Both the position numbers and the translations under genes were made by a program. The notes under the pieces are model-generated. The model searched no databases and was not told where the DNA came from. It saw only the letters and a program-made list of their open reading frames with translations. Source: Hymenolepis diminuta (lineage: Eukaryota > Platyhelminthes > Cestoda > Cyclophyllidea > Hymenolepididae). From it: a stretch of DNA of 64,000 bases. Shown here piece by piece: positions 1 through 12,715 of the stretch (its first letter is position 1; every line of letters starts with the position of its first letter). The stretch is taken from positions 1,385,286-1,449,285 of the forward strand of contig CAADRB010000031.1 in assembly GCA_900708905.1 (NCBI GenBank). The letters run 5' to 3'.

Positions 1-3000
1 TTTTAATGTAGAGCATTAAAGACGGAAAAGAGTCAGATTAAATCGAGAAGGATTAATGAAATTTGTTTAATTAAATGAACAGGGAAAAAATAAGTAGAAA
101 TAAAAGCTAATAACTTATTCTTGCGCAGGTTTTACCAACAGATAGAAATTAAAAATTATAAATGTACTGAAATCGCATATAAACTACTCGGATTACTCTA
201 AAATAGCGTAGACTCTAAGTAAAACTACTTTTATAATCTACTTCGATACCCGCTTTGAAATTGAATGATATTAAAGGCCAACAGGATGCAGTAATCCTTC
301 AAGAATCGGAAAATTGGGAATTAAGATGGATCAATGGTGTCTTGAACGACTGCAGATGAAGGGAGGAAGGAGATGGTTATGGGACTAAGGGCTGTATTAT
401 TCGTTAAACTGCGTGTGTGAAATCGGAATAATGCGTAAGGCCTAAATAAGGCTAGCTTAGAGGAGGTGTCTGGTTTTCAAATTTAATATATTTTTCCATT
501 GAATATATGCAGATGGTGACTTAAAATTGTTAATTGTTTAAAAATTTAAAACACTTACTTTACATTTTATTTGCAGTTTTCTATTATAATTTATTTGTCC
601 TCAAATGAACCTAAGTTCGAAGGTTATTATATATATGCTGACAAAGTGGTCAACATGCACGTCTACTTTGTCAGAAGTCACGAGAACATTCCCCATGTGG
701 GTAGGAAACTATAAACGTTATTTCTGGTAAAAACAGAGGAATTGATAGGAAACGAGTTTCTCATGAGAGTGTCTCCGGGATACCCTCCCTCTATCCAAGT
801 CAGTTGTCACGAATTATTCCTTCGGTTGGTTTGAAAGGTTCATATTTATGACAATATCTAACTGTCAAGTTTACTTGATTTATTTGAAATGATTTTAAAG
901 CTTTTATAAATATTGACAACAGTGCATTAATACAGTCGCACAAATATTGCTCAACATAATGAATAAAATAAAAGTTTATAACTGAAAACTCTGAGATGGA
1001 AAAGAAACTGAAAATGAAGTGCTAACAGCACTTTGCTAAGTGTAAGGGCTGACAACAGTTTTAGAGCAGAATACCAAAGGCTTATTAGACCAAAATGTGT
1101 TGAACGAATCACGATGAGGGTTCAAAAGAGTGAGAGAGATGAGAGATAGAGGAATTGAGAGGAGGGTGTGGGAGTTTGTAATTGACAAACGCGTGTTTGC
1201 GTGTATCGTGAGTATGTGTAAAAAGGTTTCATATAGCCTCATTAAAGGGGAATAGTATGAACAGGTGGAGTGAGTTAGGTCATCGCTGCGGGAGAAACCA
1301 AACCCTAGCGGCGTTCATTTAAGGGCCACTTAATTACTTTATTTCGAGAGTTAAAATAAACCACTTGAGGGCACACGATGGCTATCCACAGGGAACTTGA
1401 GGTTACCGTAGGGCCATCCACTTCAAGCACCACTGTGAGGTCGAGATAATTAGATCTTAGTAAATAGTGACGGCATAGATAAAATCTAGGAAACGTACAG
1501 GGATTCATCCTTCTAGCCTTTAATCATAGAAAAGCATCTCAATACTAAATACGAAAAAGTTACCGAAAAGAGGTTAAATTCTAAGATAAAATTGGGGAAC
1601 CAATAGTATCTTTATTGAAATTTTGGAACCAATGTAATTACAGATAACAATCCCTAAATATCCCCAAAAATAGCGGTAGATAGGAGACGAGAAGGCAAAT
1701 TTAAAGTGGTTAGAACTTGGTCAAACGACATCCAGCTGCCTCAGGAAAATTGTGCAATGGGCAAGGTTATTCATTAGTTCTGAAAAATAATTTCATAATG
1801 AAAAGTTATTTTTAAACTAAAAGAGAGGAAAACAAAAAATTAAATGCTAATACCCCCATGGAAAAATATTCATAATTAATATACATTCATTTTCTCCTTG
1901 ACAGAAACCAATGCCATTCAAGTGAGTAAAGGTCAGTTAAATTTCACATCTCAAAGCAAATTTTTAGCATTTCGAGGTATCTTATACAATTCGTGTCCTT
2001 TGACTGCTCACAAAAATATCTGCAAAAATATAAGTAATACATCAAATTAAAGAATTATTCAAATAATATCTATGAGTCCTAAAGACATTCTACGCATCAG
2101 AAATTCGAAGCTTGACTGTATTTTGATTTTGAATACAGCTATTTTGTAATAGGTCATTAAAATACATAGTTTCAGAATCTGTTCTGTGCCTGCTCCAAAG
2201 TATACAGACATTACTTAACCTATTAGTTTTAAACAGGGACAAATATTTAAACAAGAATTAATACTACAATATGCAATATATAGAGTTTGATTCTGAATTC
2301 TCTCTAACTGTGTCTTCAAGCGAGTGGTCTCTGACTCAGTCATATTGTTTTTCTTTGATGCATTCTTTTTACCTGTGCTAAAAACTAATGTTTGGTGGAA
2401 TACATTTTGTAGATACATTTGGTAGAATCTAATTTTACCTTCTTTCTCACCAAAACAACTGATCAGCATCAACTTGTAGTTGTCTTAACTAACTCTCTCT
2501 CTATGTGTAAATGTAGAGGCTAATATTTTATCTTGCCCATAAATTTATTCTTTGTCTTTGTAATTGGGGTGCGAGAGAAACCCTTTCTACTAGGAAATTA
2601 ACGTCCTTTTGTCTTCTGCTGTTAAAATCCGGGTATTGTTGCTTGAGCCGTGGTCTGGATAGACTTCAGTATGTCGTATTTTACCTTATGATAGACAACC
2701 GTAGATAAACCGTTCAGAAGAACTGACTTGATAAATATTTTCATTATCTTCGTTCAAACTTTAATCAAAAACACCTGCTCTTAAAATCGTTCCGAGTGTC
2801 ACTAATTGTCTTTAACCTTAATGAAATCTGGTTTTACATTACTACCGGCTAGACATTTACCATTCACTCCAAGCCAGAGTATGTAAAAGAGCTTATTCGA
2901 TTGATCTCGTGATCATTTATCGTGATCAGCATTTCCTAATCTATGAAACCATTCCGTTTAAGCATGCGAATTTGTTTCCTCTTCTGCTACGGACAAAATA

Positions 3001-5049
3001 GTCACCTCTGACTTTATGCGTGTGAGACAAACGCTATCTTTTTTAAAAACGTCTTATAAGTTAATTTGAAAAGTTATAATAAATAATTATCTAGTTTAAA
3101 TAGGTATTGCAAATTAGCGGCTCCAAAAAATGGGATATGAAGTAACGTGCAAAATTTTCATTTTGAATTATCTTATTTTGGATGAAATTATGAAAATAAA
3201 GAACTCTGCCAATATAGATATCGTGCGTTTTTCAGCATTATGATATTCAGCAAGATAAAGCCAACACGATGAAATTGAAAAAATATCCTAATTATAACAG
3301 TTTTAACCCAGACTGAATAAGAAAATTGAAAAAGAGACATTTTTAAATTAAAGTATCTAAATAATTTTGCGAAAAAGTAAATCAAGGTTGGCTATTCACA
3401 TAAAAGGGTCTGACGAAACACGAAATTAATATTTTTGAAACTCCCCGTCTAATTAAAAATAATACAATAAATATTTTTAACTGTAGCAACTTAAATAACT
3501 GTTACTAATAGTAAAAAGTTCACTGCGTTTTTGCATCATGGAATACACATCGGAAATATAAATACTTTACGTTATAATCTGACATTATATTTTTACTTTG
3601 GACACATATTTTTGTGACTTTTGTAAAAAATCAGCATCGGCACTATCGATCATTCTTTTGAATATGGAATGTGACAATTTTTAGAAATAAAACAACCTTT
3701 CGAGTTTTGAAAATGTACCTGCATTACTATCTTTAAACAATTGTTGGGAAATATAAATATTGATTTTGCTCCTTTGATAAATAATATGCTATCAAAACAT
3801 GAGTATCAGCAACTCAGTAAAACTTTGTCTCCTGACATTTAGTCCTAAAGATTGAAAATCATTATTTAATACACTGCAATAGACCTGATTTCTTAATTGA
3901 TATTTAACTTTAAAATATGCTAACTTGGGTGAAGGGAAGGTACCCCAGAGCCACTCATGTTCTACCATTTTAGAAGGAATTAACTAGTGGAACTGGTCCC
4001 ACTCATGAAATCACTCAGGAAATTGTAAATGCTTCTTAAAATTTGAACAGTGGGATGTTAGAACATAAAGCGGTTGGAATAAAGACTGCAAAATCTTAAT
4101 TCAAAATTTTGGACTTTTATGGCACATTCGATGTCCTTAATTCAGTTTCCACTTTTATTCAATCTCTATTTGCATTTCTGCTCTGGTGCTTTTCTATGAT
4201 GAAAAATTTATTTCCTGAAGTCGTAAAGTTTTTTACTTACGATAAAAAGAGAATATTTAACTGATTGTATTCAGATAACTCTAATTAGATTTTACAATAA
4301 AGGGCAACAAATTCTAGCGGTGGTATTTATTTCATTTTCTGCCACTTTGGTCTGTCTGCTACATAGTAACACTAGACCACAGTTGACTCAAACCCTGAGA
4401 GAGTTTTATGAGACAGTTACTACAGTAGACTTCATCACCTTAAAAGATTTTACATCAGTTAATTTAATATTGCTGATGTTCAAGGATCAAGAGACCGCCC
4501 CATAACATTTATGCCCTAAAAAATTGTCAAGTTTTCAGGAACTGTTATACTCGCATGCTGATATGGACGATGGGCTACTTAGAGACAACATGTGAGATTT
4601 GTTATCCAAAGACAAAACTAAATCTTTGCAGAATTGAACTTCATTTATCTATTTTTTATAAATAATGAGTTTACCTTTCTTTGTATTTGCTTGTCTGAGA
4701 TCAACTCAAATTTCTTTAGAATTGAATAAATCTATTATAATCTTCATTTGCTGGAAGTTTCATATATTAATTTTGCCCATAATGCCATATTCCTTTGGTT
4801 ATTAGACTAGTATTCATTCAGAAGGAAAATATAACTTGGGGTAGAGGTAGAGAAATTTGTATATTATTTTGCAATTTTCGCATCAAATTTAGTGGTATAA
4901 ATTGCGGATGATAATCTAATAAGCAATATTTTAATCGTCTGCTTTCTAAAAGATTTTTAGTAAACAGAAATAGAGTCCCTTTAGCCGTTTTTGATCTTCG
5001 CACACGTGAAATAGTGCTTTGTACAAACAGTTAAATACAATTTGTAAAA
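1..5049. other. Intergenic, no gene seen
   Basis: AT-rich DNA with only short, non-homologous open frames on either strand. No transposon termini, RNA gene or clear splice-flanked exon was found. Confidence 0.6.
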
Positions 5050-5135
5050 GCTCACTTCTCTGTCATGGCTCTAATTCCCCTAAGGCATGATTTTAGGCCT
5101 TTAGAGACAGGAATCAGAAATTGTTTGCTATTTAA
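5050..5135 (-). repeat. Possible R1 fragment
   Basis: CTAATTCCCCTAAGG is identical, over 15 bases, to the 18.99 kb R1 copy. In the same frame the minus strand reads CLRGIRAMTEK, compared with YLRGIRTEMMK at 18.98 kb. The match is short and could be chance. Confidence 0.3.
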
Positions 5136-8100
5136 GCCATATTAGACCAATAAGCCAAATAATTCCTTAGAATTATAATGAATTAGTCATAATCAGGTTT
5201 TCATATAAATTTTCTATTTGTTTCCTGTTGGTGTCTGATTACTCATAAGAAGTTGAAGTGTTCGGGCACTTCCTAGTGGTTCATAGGCTAATCCTTCTTG
5301 GTTGTAGTTTAGCCGGAGGATTTACTGGATGAGTTCAGTTAACTGCTCCTTACGCTTTATGGCTCTGCCTAACTCAAATTAAAGTAAAGGATAGAGAAAG
5401 TAGTACTCAGTATATTTTTGTAAAATTCAGCCTACAAATCTTGTGTTTTAAATTTCTTCTCGACCTATGGTTTTGTTTCTATGCACCACGCTTTAAAAAT
5501 TGGCAAATTCTAGGAGAAGCGAGACGTGACAAGGGTTACGATTTTCTAATGCTTATATCCTTCTGATTTACTTATTTTACTTACCTACTTACTTTACTTA
5601 TTTAAAACGGTATTTATTCAAAATTATTTGTCGTAGAAATTGTGCTGTTACACAACATGCATTTTTCTTTTTATAGATTTTGAATAAAATTACGTTCACA
5701 GATAGTCGAAAGCAACTTAACATTTTAGGTATACTTGCATCATTATTAATCTTACCACCATATTTGCAATTAAAAATACTTCATTTAAATAAAATTATTA
5801 TTTGAAAAGTCACTGCGTAATGATATTATTATAGAAAATTTTTTCTCTTCCAAACCACCCTATGAAAGATGAATTGAAGTAATTAGACCGATCATCCTGA
5901 TCAAAAATCCAGTCATTAGGCACTGAACACCGTAGATAAACATTTACTGCATCCAAAATTTAAATCTCGAAAGATGAACTAACTCACCTGATAAATGCTG
6001 TACAACTCGAATCCAAAAATCAAATAAAGTAAAACTCTAATTTCTTGAGGCTGCTCTCTGCATCTTTTTGATTCCCTCCGCTTTAACATTTATTTCAATT
6101 GTTTCCCTCAAATAAAAATGGCAGATTTTTCTAATACTGTGGGTACTAATAATAATAAAAGATTACGACAATGAAGCTTATGCGGTAGGAGGACGCAGAG
6201 CTTTCAAATAGTAGTAACCTAATGGAGAGGTCTAATAAACTTCCCACTATTTCTTACATTTGTTGTTTATTCTTTCCGGCTATGAATTAGACCGTTTCAT
6301 TCTGAGAGCTATGCATACATAAACCGTTCTCTCATTTGCGCCTATATATCTTAATACTGCACTTTACAGACCAGCCTTGACTGTTTGTGGACCATAAAAT
6401 ACGAAGTAGTTGGAAGAGTGGTGGTATTGTTAATATCTTCTTTTCGACCGTAGAGTGTCTGACATGTGGTTATTTTAAGCTTACAGGGTATACCACCGTG
6501 TAAGTATAAGTTACTGTCATTAATGATAAAACTAGATTTTTTAAAAATCATATGTAGTTTATATACATAAGCTTTACTTACTAAGAGGTACACATGACAA
6601 GGAGTCTGTATCCTGAATTCTTATGTTTAAAATACCATGTGATATAACAGTAGTAAAAGGAACGTCTTTTAATTCTTTGTTGGTCATGAAAGTTAGTGAA
6701 TTTCTATTTTCATGGCACTAAATCATACTGAGTTATGATTTTACGGAGCTGTACTTTAAGATGCATTTTAACTGCCAGCTCAAAACACATTCAAAGATCT
6801 AAAATTTGAGCGCTGATTAGTCAGTTCAACAGAAGTTACGAACCGTATGTAATTTAGACCAGCATAACAAAATGGAAGGAAAATACATGCATTAATTTGA
6901 GATGAATATGTATCTACGGTGGGTTAAGAAATTCCTTAGAAGCCGAAGGAAAGCAAGAAAATATCTTGAGGCAAAATTAAGTCGCGTAGTTGTCATTTTA
7001 AAACTATTTGTAAAAATTAATATTTTCTTTCTACGGTCCAGTCAGATCATTATGAAATAGTAAAAATAAAAATTCCTTAGAAAATATAAAGACTTACTTC
7101 TTATAACAAAAGAGATAAAGTTTTGCTTTATGATAACTAAAGAAAACCTTTTCAACTCCGCTTTGTTTAATGAAATAGGTCAGTTTAAGCTGGCGCTAGA
7201 ATAATGTGTTGAAATATTGCTGCTTGCCATCTATCAGCCGGTCAACAAACATTGAAAATTGTGCACCAGCATTTACTTGATTGTTCTGGGGCAAAATCAA
7301 GATTAGTAAATTTTGAATCATGGGGTAACCCATTGCCTATTACGCAAATAATGACAATCTGGATTCGAAATTTAAATGAAATTACGCTCAATACCCCGAT
7401 GTTGTTCACAATTTCTAATGAATTTTTCCTCTTTATCCATTTTTGATCCGTTTTACCGGTAATCGGGTCTTGATGTCTTTTAAAAAATACCCATATCACG
7501 AGCGATGAGGTAATTAAATAATCGCAGTGTAGCTTAAATACCAATAAATCCTTCGGATTTATTTCATAATTGTAATAATAACTGTCGTTTGATAGGAAAA
7601 TTTAAATATATAATAATATAATCGCTTAATAAATGTATAAAGAGTAAAAATGAATAAATTTAAGCCAATTTTTAAAAATTTTTACAATTTTTGAGGAAAA
7701 TATTTCAAAATAACAGGGTTGCATAATTTTTCATTTCCAAAAAAGCAAATTCGTGACCATTCTAGAAATTCGCATCCTACGTAACACATGACAATAATAA
7801 AATTTTAAGTTTATTATCCTAATCCTTTCTGCAAAATAAGTATCATGGGATATGGGAAAATTGCTAATTTGCCTATTAACCGGACATACGATGGAATAAA
7901 TAGTTACAAACTCTGCTTAAGCTATTTCATTTATTTTTCTCAAAAATTCCACTCATAATATTCCTGCAAAATAGGTGTCATTTACATTATAGTTCTTCCA
8001 TGAATTTATATCATTTTCTTTCAGTTTTAACATTATTGAAACATGTGCTGTTCCTTTTTCTCAGATGCTCATAATTTATGCATTTTTTATTGTTTCACTG

Positions 8101-9189
8101 TGAATAATGGCATTTCTTTGGAATTGGTTGAAATTTATGGCTACTGTTTACAGGATGAAGAGGAAAACTGTAACTTTATCATGGTGAATGCTTTGAATGA
8201 CTAATAATTATAAATTTCATGATTTTCTACCTTATTAACTTGATTTTGCATAGAGACAGTTGTTTTATTCAGTTCAACTGTACTAATATATTATAAACAA
8301 AGATCTTCCTCTATTATGTTAATCTTGCAATCTGAGTAAAAATGGGTTTAATGTCCAACGGGCAAATGATTAATGATTGATTTGTTAATGAGTATTGAAA
8401 AAAGAATGTTAATTAGCTTAAAAAATCAAATATTGAATATTAGTTCTCAAAAATAGGTTAATTCAAATTAATTATGTTACTAAAGGAAAAATTCTCCAGC
8501 TGAACTTTTGTCATTACAGATTCATAAGCAAGGAAGGGGATTATAAGATTAATTTTGTGGATTGCACAATAAAGATTCGTAGTTTTTTGAAAAAATTTCA
8601 TCGAAAAAATTTTTCATTTCATATTTCGAGAAACAGGTAGTTCTCTTGTTGCCAAATTGTAACAGTTCTGAGTATTCATCCAATGAAAACTTTCAAAAAT
8701 GTTGAAAAAGGCTGGGTCAATACACATGAGTTTATATTCTCTGTCGTCATCACATGCGAAAGGTAAATAAATGCGATTAGTGAACTTCCATGTCTTGACG
8801 CGAGAGTCAATAGCATGTAAGTAAAGTGAAGTATTTCTTTCTGGATATAAAATACCATAGACATTTGAAATCTACCAATGAAGAGCATTTAAGTTTGCTA
8901 TAGTTATTTGGAAATGATTGAGAAGCAAGACATGGATCCGGAAATCAAATGAAGTGACCCCTGACACTTTCTTTTGATTTCCTCTTATTTCTAATTAAAA
9001 TTTGCTCTATTTTAGTTCCTTCCCCTAAATGAAATATGGTTAGTTTTTCTTCTTTTCTTTGACTATAATTGAAAAAAACAAACTGGAAATGGAAGCTTTC
9101 TTAACCCATTTAGAAGTATAAACAAAACTTGACTTGCTGTGAAAGACAGTATCAAGAATCTAATCCGATAAGAGGCTATCGACCTGAAT
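5136..9189. other. Intergenic, no gene supported
   Basis: AT-rich DNA. It includes an imperfect TTAC/TACTT-rich run at 5568-5602 and the two-strand open stretch at 7242-7544. Nothing else is recognised. Confidence 0.55.
7242..7544 (-). other. Unrecognised 100-codon open frame
   Basis: An open minus-strand stretch with a basic middle (DQKWIKRKNS) and a hydrophobic stretch after it. The plus strand is open over much of the same interval, so low stop density may explain both. No domain is recognised. Confidence 0.15.
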
Positions 9190-9645
9190 TAATAAAACAA
9201 GGCAGTATGGGTTGTCATGCTGGGTAAGCTTGGTGAGTATCAATCTCGTGCTACTTGCTTGTCGTACGTGCATGTCGACCACTGCGTATTTTATATCACT
9301 CATAATATAGCCGAATATGCACAGATGGTTGCTGAAATAAAAGCAGTGCTCTATCAGTATCGGCAGAGTCACTGTTTATCAGATGCAATGATCAGCAAGA
9401 ACTTCCACTGAAAAAAATTTTTAGTTGCTTTTAGTTTTATAAGACACTGTTGATTAAACATACTATTATATCGTCCCTCATGGCAATGCCGGACTCAGTG
9501 TTAACCGTTTTTAAGGAATATTTGTAGAGACAACAGCATATTTTCTTCACGCTGGGCTAAGAACGTATGATTACCCTAAACCAATTAATCCCACTCTTTC
9601 CCCAACCTATTTCCTCACGGCTATAGCTATGCATCCGCTTGTAAA
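9190..9645 (+). repeat. R1 interspersed repeat, best-preserved copy, with open reading frame 9217-9411
   Basis: A decayed, apparently once protein-coding repeat. The plus strand holds a 64-codon frame (9217-9411) whose end, QSHCLSDAMISKNFH, aligns with HHCFSDALINKNFS in the 28 kb copy and with DHSSLRAMINNQTL in the 18.8 kb copy. Matching continues through 9420-9645, including the CAACAGCATATTTTC block and the CTATAGCTATGCATCCGC end. Forty bases later mariner copy 1 begins. I do not recognise the protein. It could be a transposon protein or a dispersed pseudogene family. Confidence 0.7.
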
Positions 9646-9688
9646 AATAATATACAGCATACTATTTATATTAATAAACAGATATTTA

Positions 9689-9717
9689 CAGGGTGTGTAA
9701 GGCATCAGAGAACACCT
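9689..9717. repeat. Left terminal inverted repeat of mariner copy 1
   Basis: It begins CAGGGTGTGTAAGG and continues through GAGAACACC. It pairs with the right terminus at 10810-10838 with scattered mismatches, mostly transitions. A TA dinucleotide immediately precedes it. Confidence 0.85.
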
Positions 9718-9799
9718 TACATACTTTCAAAAAAAAGATGAAACTGTTAATAATTGGAGTTTAAGTTTCTTGCAATAAAACAAATAAAAATAAAATCTT

Positions 9800-10744
9800 T
9801 TAACTTAAGTTTTATTCTATACTACCGCTTTCGTCTCCTATCACCTACTCAAATTGAGTCTCAATGCGACTGAAAACTTTCATCAGGTAATCTTTATTGA
9901 TGTTCTCCATTGCTCGGGTTATTGCTTCCATCCGAGGGGACGATTTAACGTTATGGGATGTTTGTTAATTTCCTTCTCGACTACGTCCCTCTCCACCACA
10001 CCCCACACGCAATATTGTAAAGAGTCGAAGTCTGGGGAGTAGTTAGCAGGCCATAAGTCTGGTGTGATATGATCCTAAAAATTCTTGGCAATCCATATAA
10101 TCCTGAGTTTTGAAAGCATTATTGGATGGAGCCAAATCTTGTTGAAATACATGCATAACAGTAGGAACTTAAGTGAGGTCTGCGCCTCTTCCATGCACAT
10201 AGTCACCTCTCATTTCTTCGATTGATTTTTTCATCCTGCTAGAAATTGTTTTCATCAGAGAAAAACTAAAAGTATTCCTCTTCCTCCGAGAGTTTCTTTA
10301 AGAGTCCTTTTGCACATATTAGACGATTCTCTCGAGTTCTTTTGTCCACATAAATTCATCTCGTCCAAGAAAACGTATGAGATTTGTATTTGAGGTCTTG
10401 ATGAACAACGCTTCTGATATATTTCCTTTCCTTCAGACCTTGAAAATGGTCGACAAGATGTTAAGCATTGACTTCCCACGATTTTCGTCCATCATGCCAT
10501 GAACTCTTCTAACAAAATCAGATCCTGTGAGTGAGTCAGCAGAGCGTTAGCAATACTCCTTTTCTTTTCTCGTAGCAGCCAATTCATCTCCATTATTTTT
10601 ATTCAGCAGCTCCCTTCTAATTTTACAAACGAAAGATCTGGCAACTTTTGAAAGTCTTGCAATTTCTAAATTGCCGTGTTTCGCTTTTAAAGAAACCACT
10701 GAAGCGTGTCTTTTCATTTCATTAATTAAGGTAGTATGTGCCAT
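9800..10744 (-). pseudogene. Transposase pseudogene of mariner copy 1
   Basis: The coding remnant runs from a Met at 10744, just before the helix-turn-helix, to a C-terminal tail near 9800-9860. It codes for an enzyme that cuts and rejoins DNA at the element's ends. Two open pieces remain (10547-10834 and 10255-10479), in different frames. Downstream, FSDENNF followed by a stop marks the first catalytic aspartate. QQDLAPS marks the second, and after a frameshift near 10090-10110 HITPDLWP leads into SPDF, the third. YCVWGVVERDV is the typical motif after the third aspartate in this mariner group. The three acidic positions are present but lie in separate frames with an internal deletion, so no working enzyme can be made. 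Confidence 0.88.
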
Positions 10745-10809
10745 GAGATCTTCTGATATAAAAAGTGTATTATTTTTTATTGTCGAGTTAGTTTGAATTA
10801 CAAAAATAT

Positions 10810-10838
10810 AAGTGTCCTCAGATATCTTACGCATCCTG
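10810..10838. repeat. Right terminal inverted repeat of mariner copy 1
   Basis: The reverse complement reads CAGGATGCGTAAGATATC, matching the left end in phase. TA follows at 10839-10840. Confidence 0.85.
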
Positions 10839-10840
10839 TA

Positions 10841-12715
10841 TATACAAAGATGAGATGTATGATTTCACATTATTACAACGGCCTGAATATTAATATGTGT
10901 TAGGTAAATCACTGCATAGAACTGAAAAAATGTTTTCTTTGTTTATTTGAAAGCAAAAAACTTTGAGCGATTTTACGTTAGTCTTGTATGTAAAACCGAA
11001 GAAACAAACTATAATCCCCCTTCCGCAAAGGAATAAATTAACAATACCAATGCTTTTTGTTGGGTTTAGCGATTCTAATGGGTTTACGGCTTAAAATAAA
11101 TTTAACACCTGCTTCCATTCAAATGAGATATATGTAAATTTTTGATTAAATATTTACTCAAGACAAACAATCCAAACAGTTTCAATAAAAATCCATTCCG
11201 TTTAAATAATATATTTGTTTAATTTTAAAATATGAAAAATGGAGCAAAACTAACAAGAGTATTTTAAAACATCCCATGGACTATATCGCTAATAGAGTTT
11301 TATTTTTTCCATTTTTATGTGAAACTATTAAATTGATTTTTCCAAAAAATTATTTGCGCATTCAGTTTCTTTTTAGTAAAATATCATCTTTTTAAACAAA
11401 TTTCTTGTAAATCTATATAAAATTGTCATCGGTTTTGGTTAAACACATTATTGCGGATTCACTTTCCAGTTCTGGAAATTTGAAAATTACACTTCTTACG
11501 AGCACAAATTTAATTAACTAAAAAGTGATTATATACTTTAAATTTAGTATTATTAAATTAAATTTCCTTTTGAATATGAAAGATAAAAATGATTTAAGAG
11601 GGTAAGAATTGTATCGTTTACCTTGATAGTATTAAATGCCGGAAGTACACCAGTGCAACTAACAATTAATTTATGGAACAAAATTTATTCTTAGAATTCC
11701 TGTTTGGTTCAGTTCATATTCAAATGATTAGTGGTCTCAAAATTACAAGTAATACATATGCTATTACTGTCGAAAAGTTCGTTTGAAACGAAATTTCAGA
11801 TGTTACATTATATGTATTTGTTTATGATATGAGAGATTCGAATGGTATTTTATAGAATTTAATCGTAGGTACCTATTATTTTTAAATGTTATGGAACCCT
11901 ACTTGCTTTAAAAATTTTGCTGAGTAGGTCTACCTCTTTAAGAAGAAATGAATAACAAAATTAACCCGTTAAATATTATGAGCTATGCAATCCTTTGTTT
12001 ACGTACATATATCAGCCGATTTGAATAACACAAGGTGCCAATCTTTTTCGCCAAAAAAATGCGATTTTTGTATCTGCTATTTATATTATTTATATAATTC
12101 TCAACAAAAGGTAATAATTTAAAGAATTTTCATTCCAGGAAAGCAACTGAAACCGGATAAGTCAATTTCAGTAGGGATTAAAGGGAGGAAGTCAAAAGGA
12201 TAGTCTTAACAAAGTTACTTTCTTGGATTTTTGGATTTGAATTACGGAAAATTAACTTAATAGGGTACTCATTGCTTTAATTTCAAACTTTAAATCTGAA
12301 TCCACCGTATTACTGAATTACAGTGCTTTTTCCAGTTATTTAATTACAATGTTTATTCTTGCCACTTCAATCGATTTTTCCTTTCAAAGGCCGAAAATTA
12401 GCATGATCTTACATAATCCCAAACAGTTTACTTGAACTTGGCAATGCTTCCTTAGCAAAGTTTACACAAGATTAAATCTTATAAACTATTAAATCTCAGA
12501 TCCGTGTTCTGCAATCTACTGAAGGCAATAAGTGTTACTGCTTCTCAAGGTTAAAGAAAAAAGTTAACATGTTATTCGAAGAAAATAAGCAATAATACAT
12601 TACAGCTCTCTCAAGATCATAATATGTTTAAGACACCAAAATAAATGACACAGAAAAAAACAAATTTTAATGTTTTCTTATTAGAAAGTCAGCACAGAAT
12701 GCATATTAATTGGAC
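10841..12715. other. Intergenic spacer between mariner copy 1 and an R1 copy
   Basis: AT-rich, with no recognised feature or long open frame. Confidence 0.6.

Larger units (their letters stand above)
9689..10838 (-). mobile_element. Dead Tc1/mariner-superfamily transposon, copy 1, with both terminal inverted repeats and TA duplication
   Basis: The element starts CAGGGTGTGTAAG at 9689 and ends with the inverted match CAGGATGCGTAAG at 10838. TA flanks both ends (9687-9688 and 10839-10840), the standard mariner target duplication. The termini match at roughly 22 of 28 positions. The minus strand carries a decayed transposase. An N-terminal helix-turn-helix region (KRHASVVSL, then IARLSKVARSFVCKIRREL) is at 10547-10735. 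A second DNA-binding part follows at about 10440-10540. The catalytic motifs are FSDE near 10254, QQD at about 10136-10144 and SPDF near 10030. It has several stops and frameshifts. About 140 bases are missing at 10150/10151, where PTVMH runs straight into VFQQD. Total length is 1150, against about 1.3 kb expected. It is non-autonomous and very probably inactive. Confidence 0.9.
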
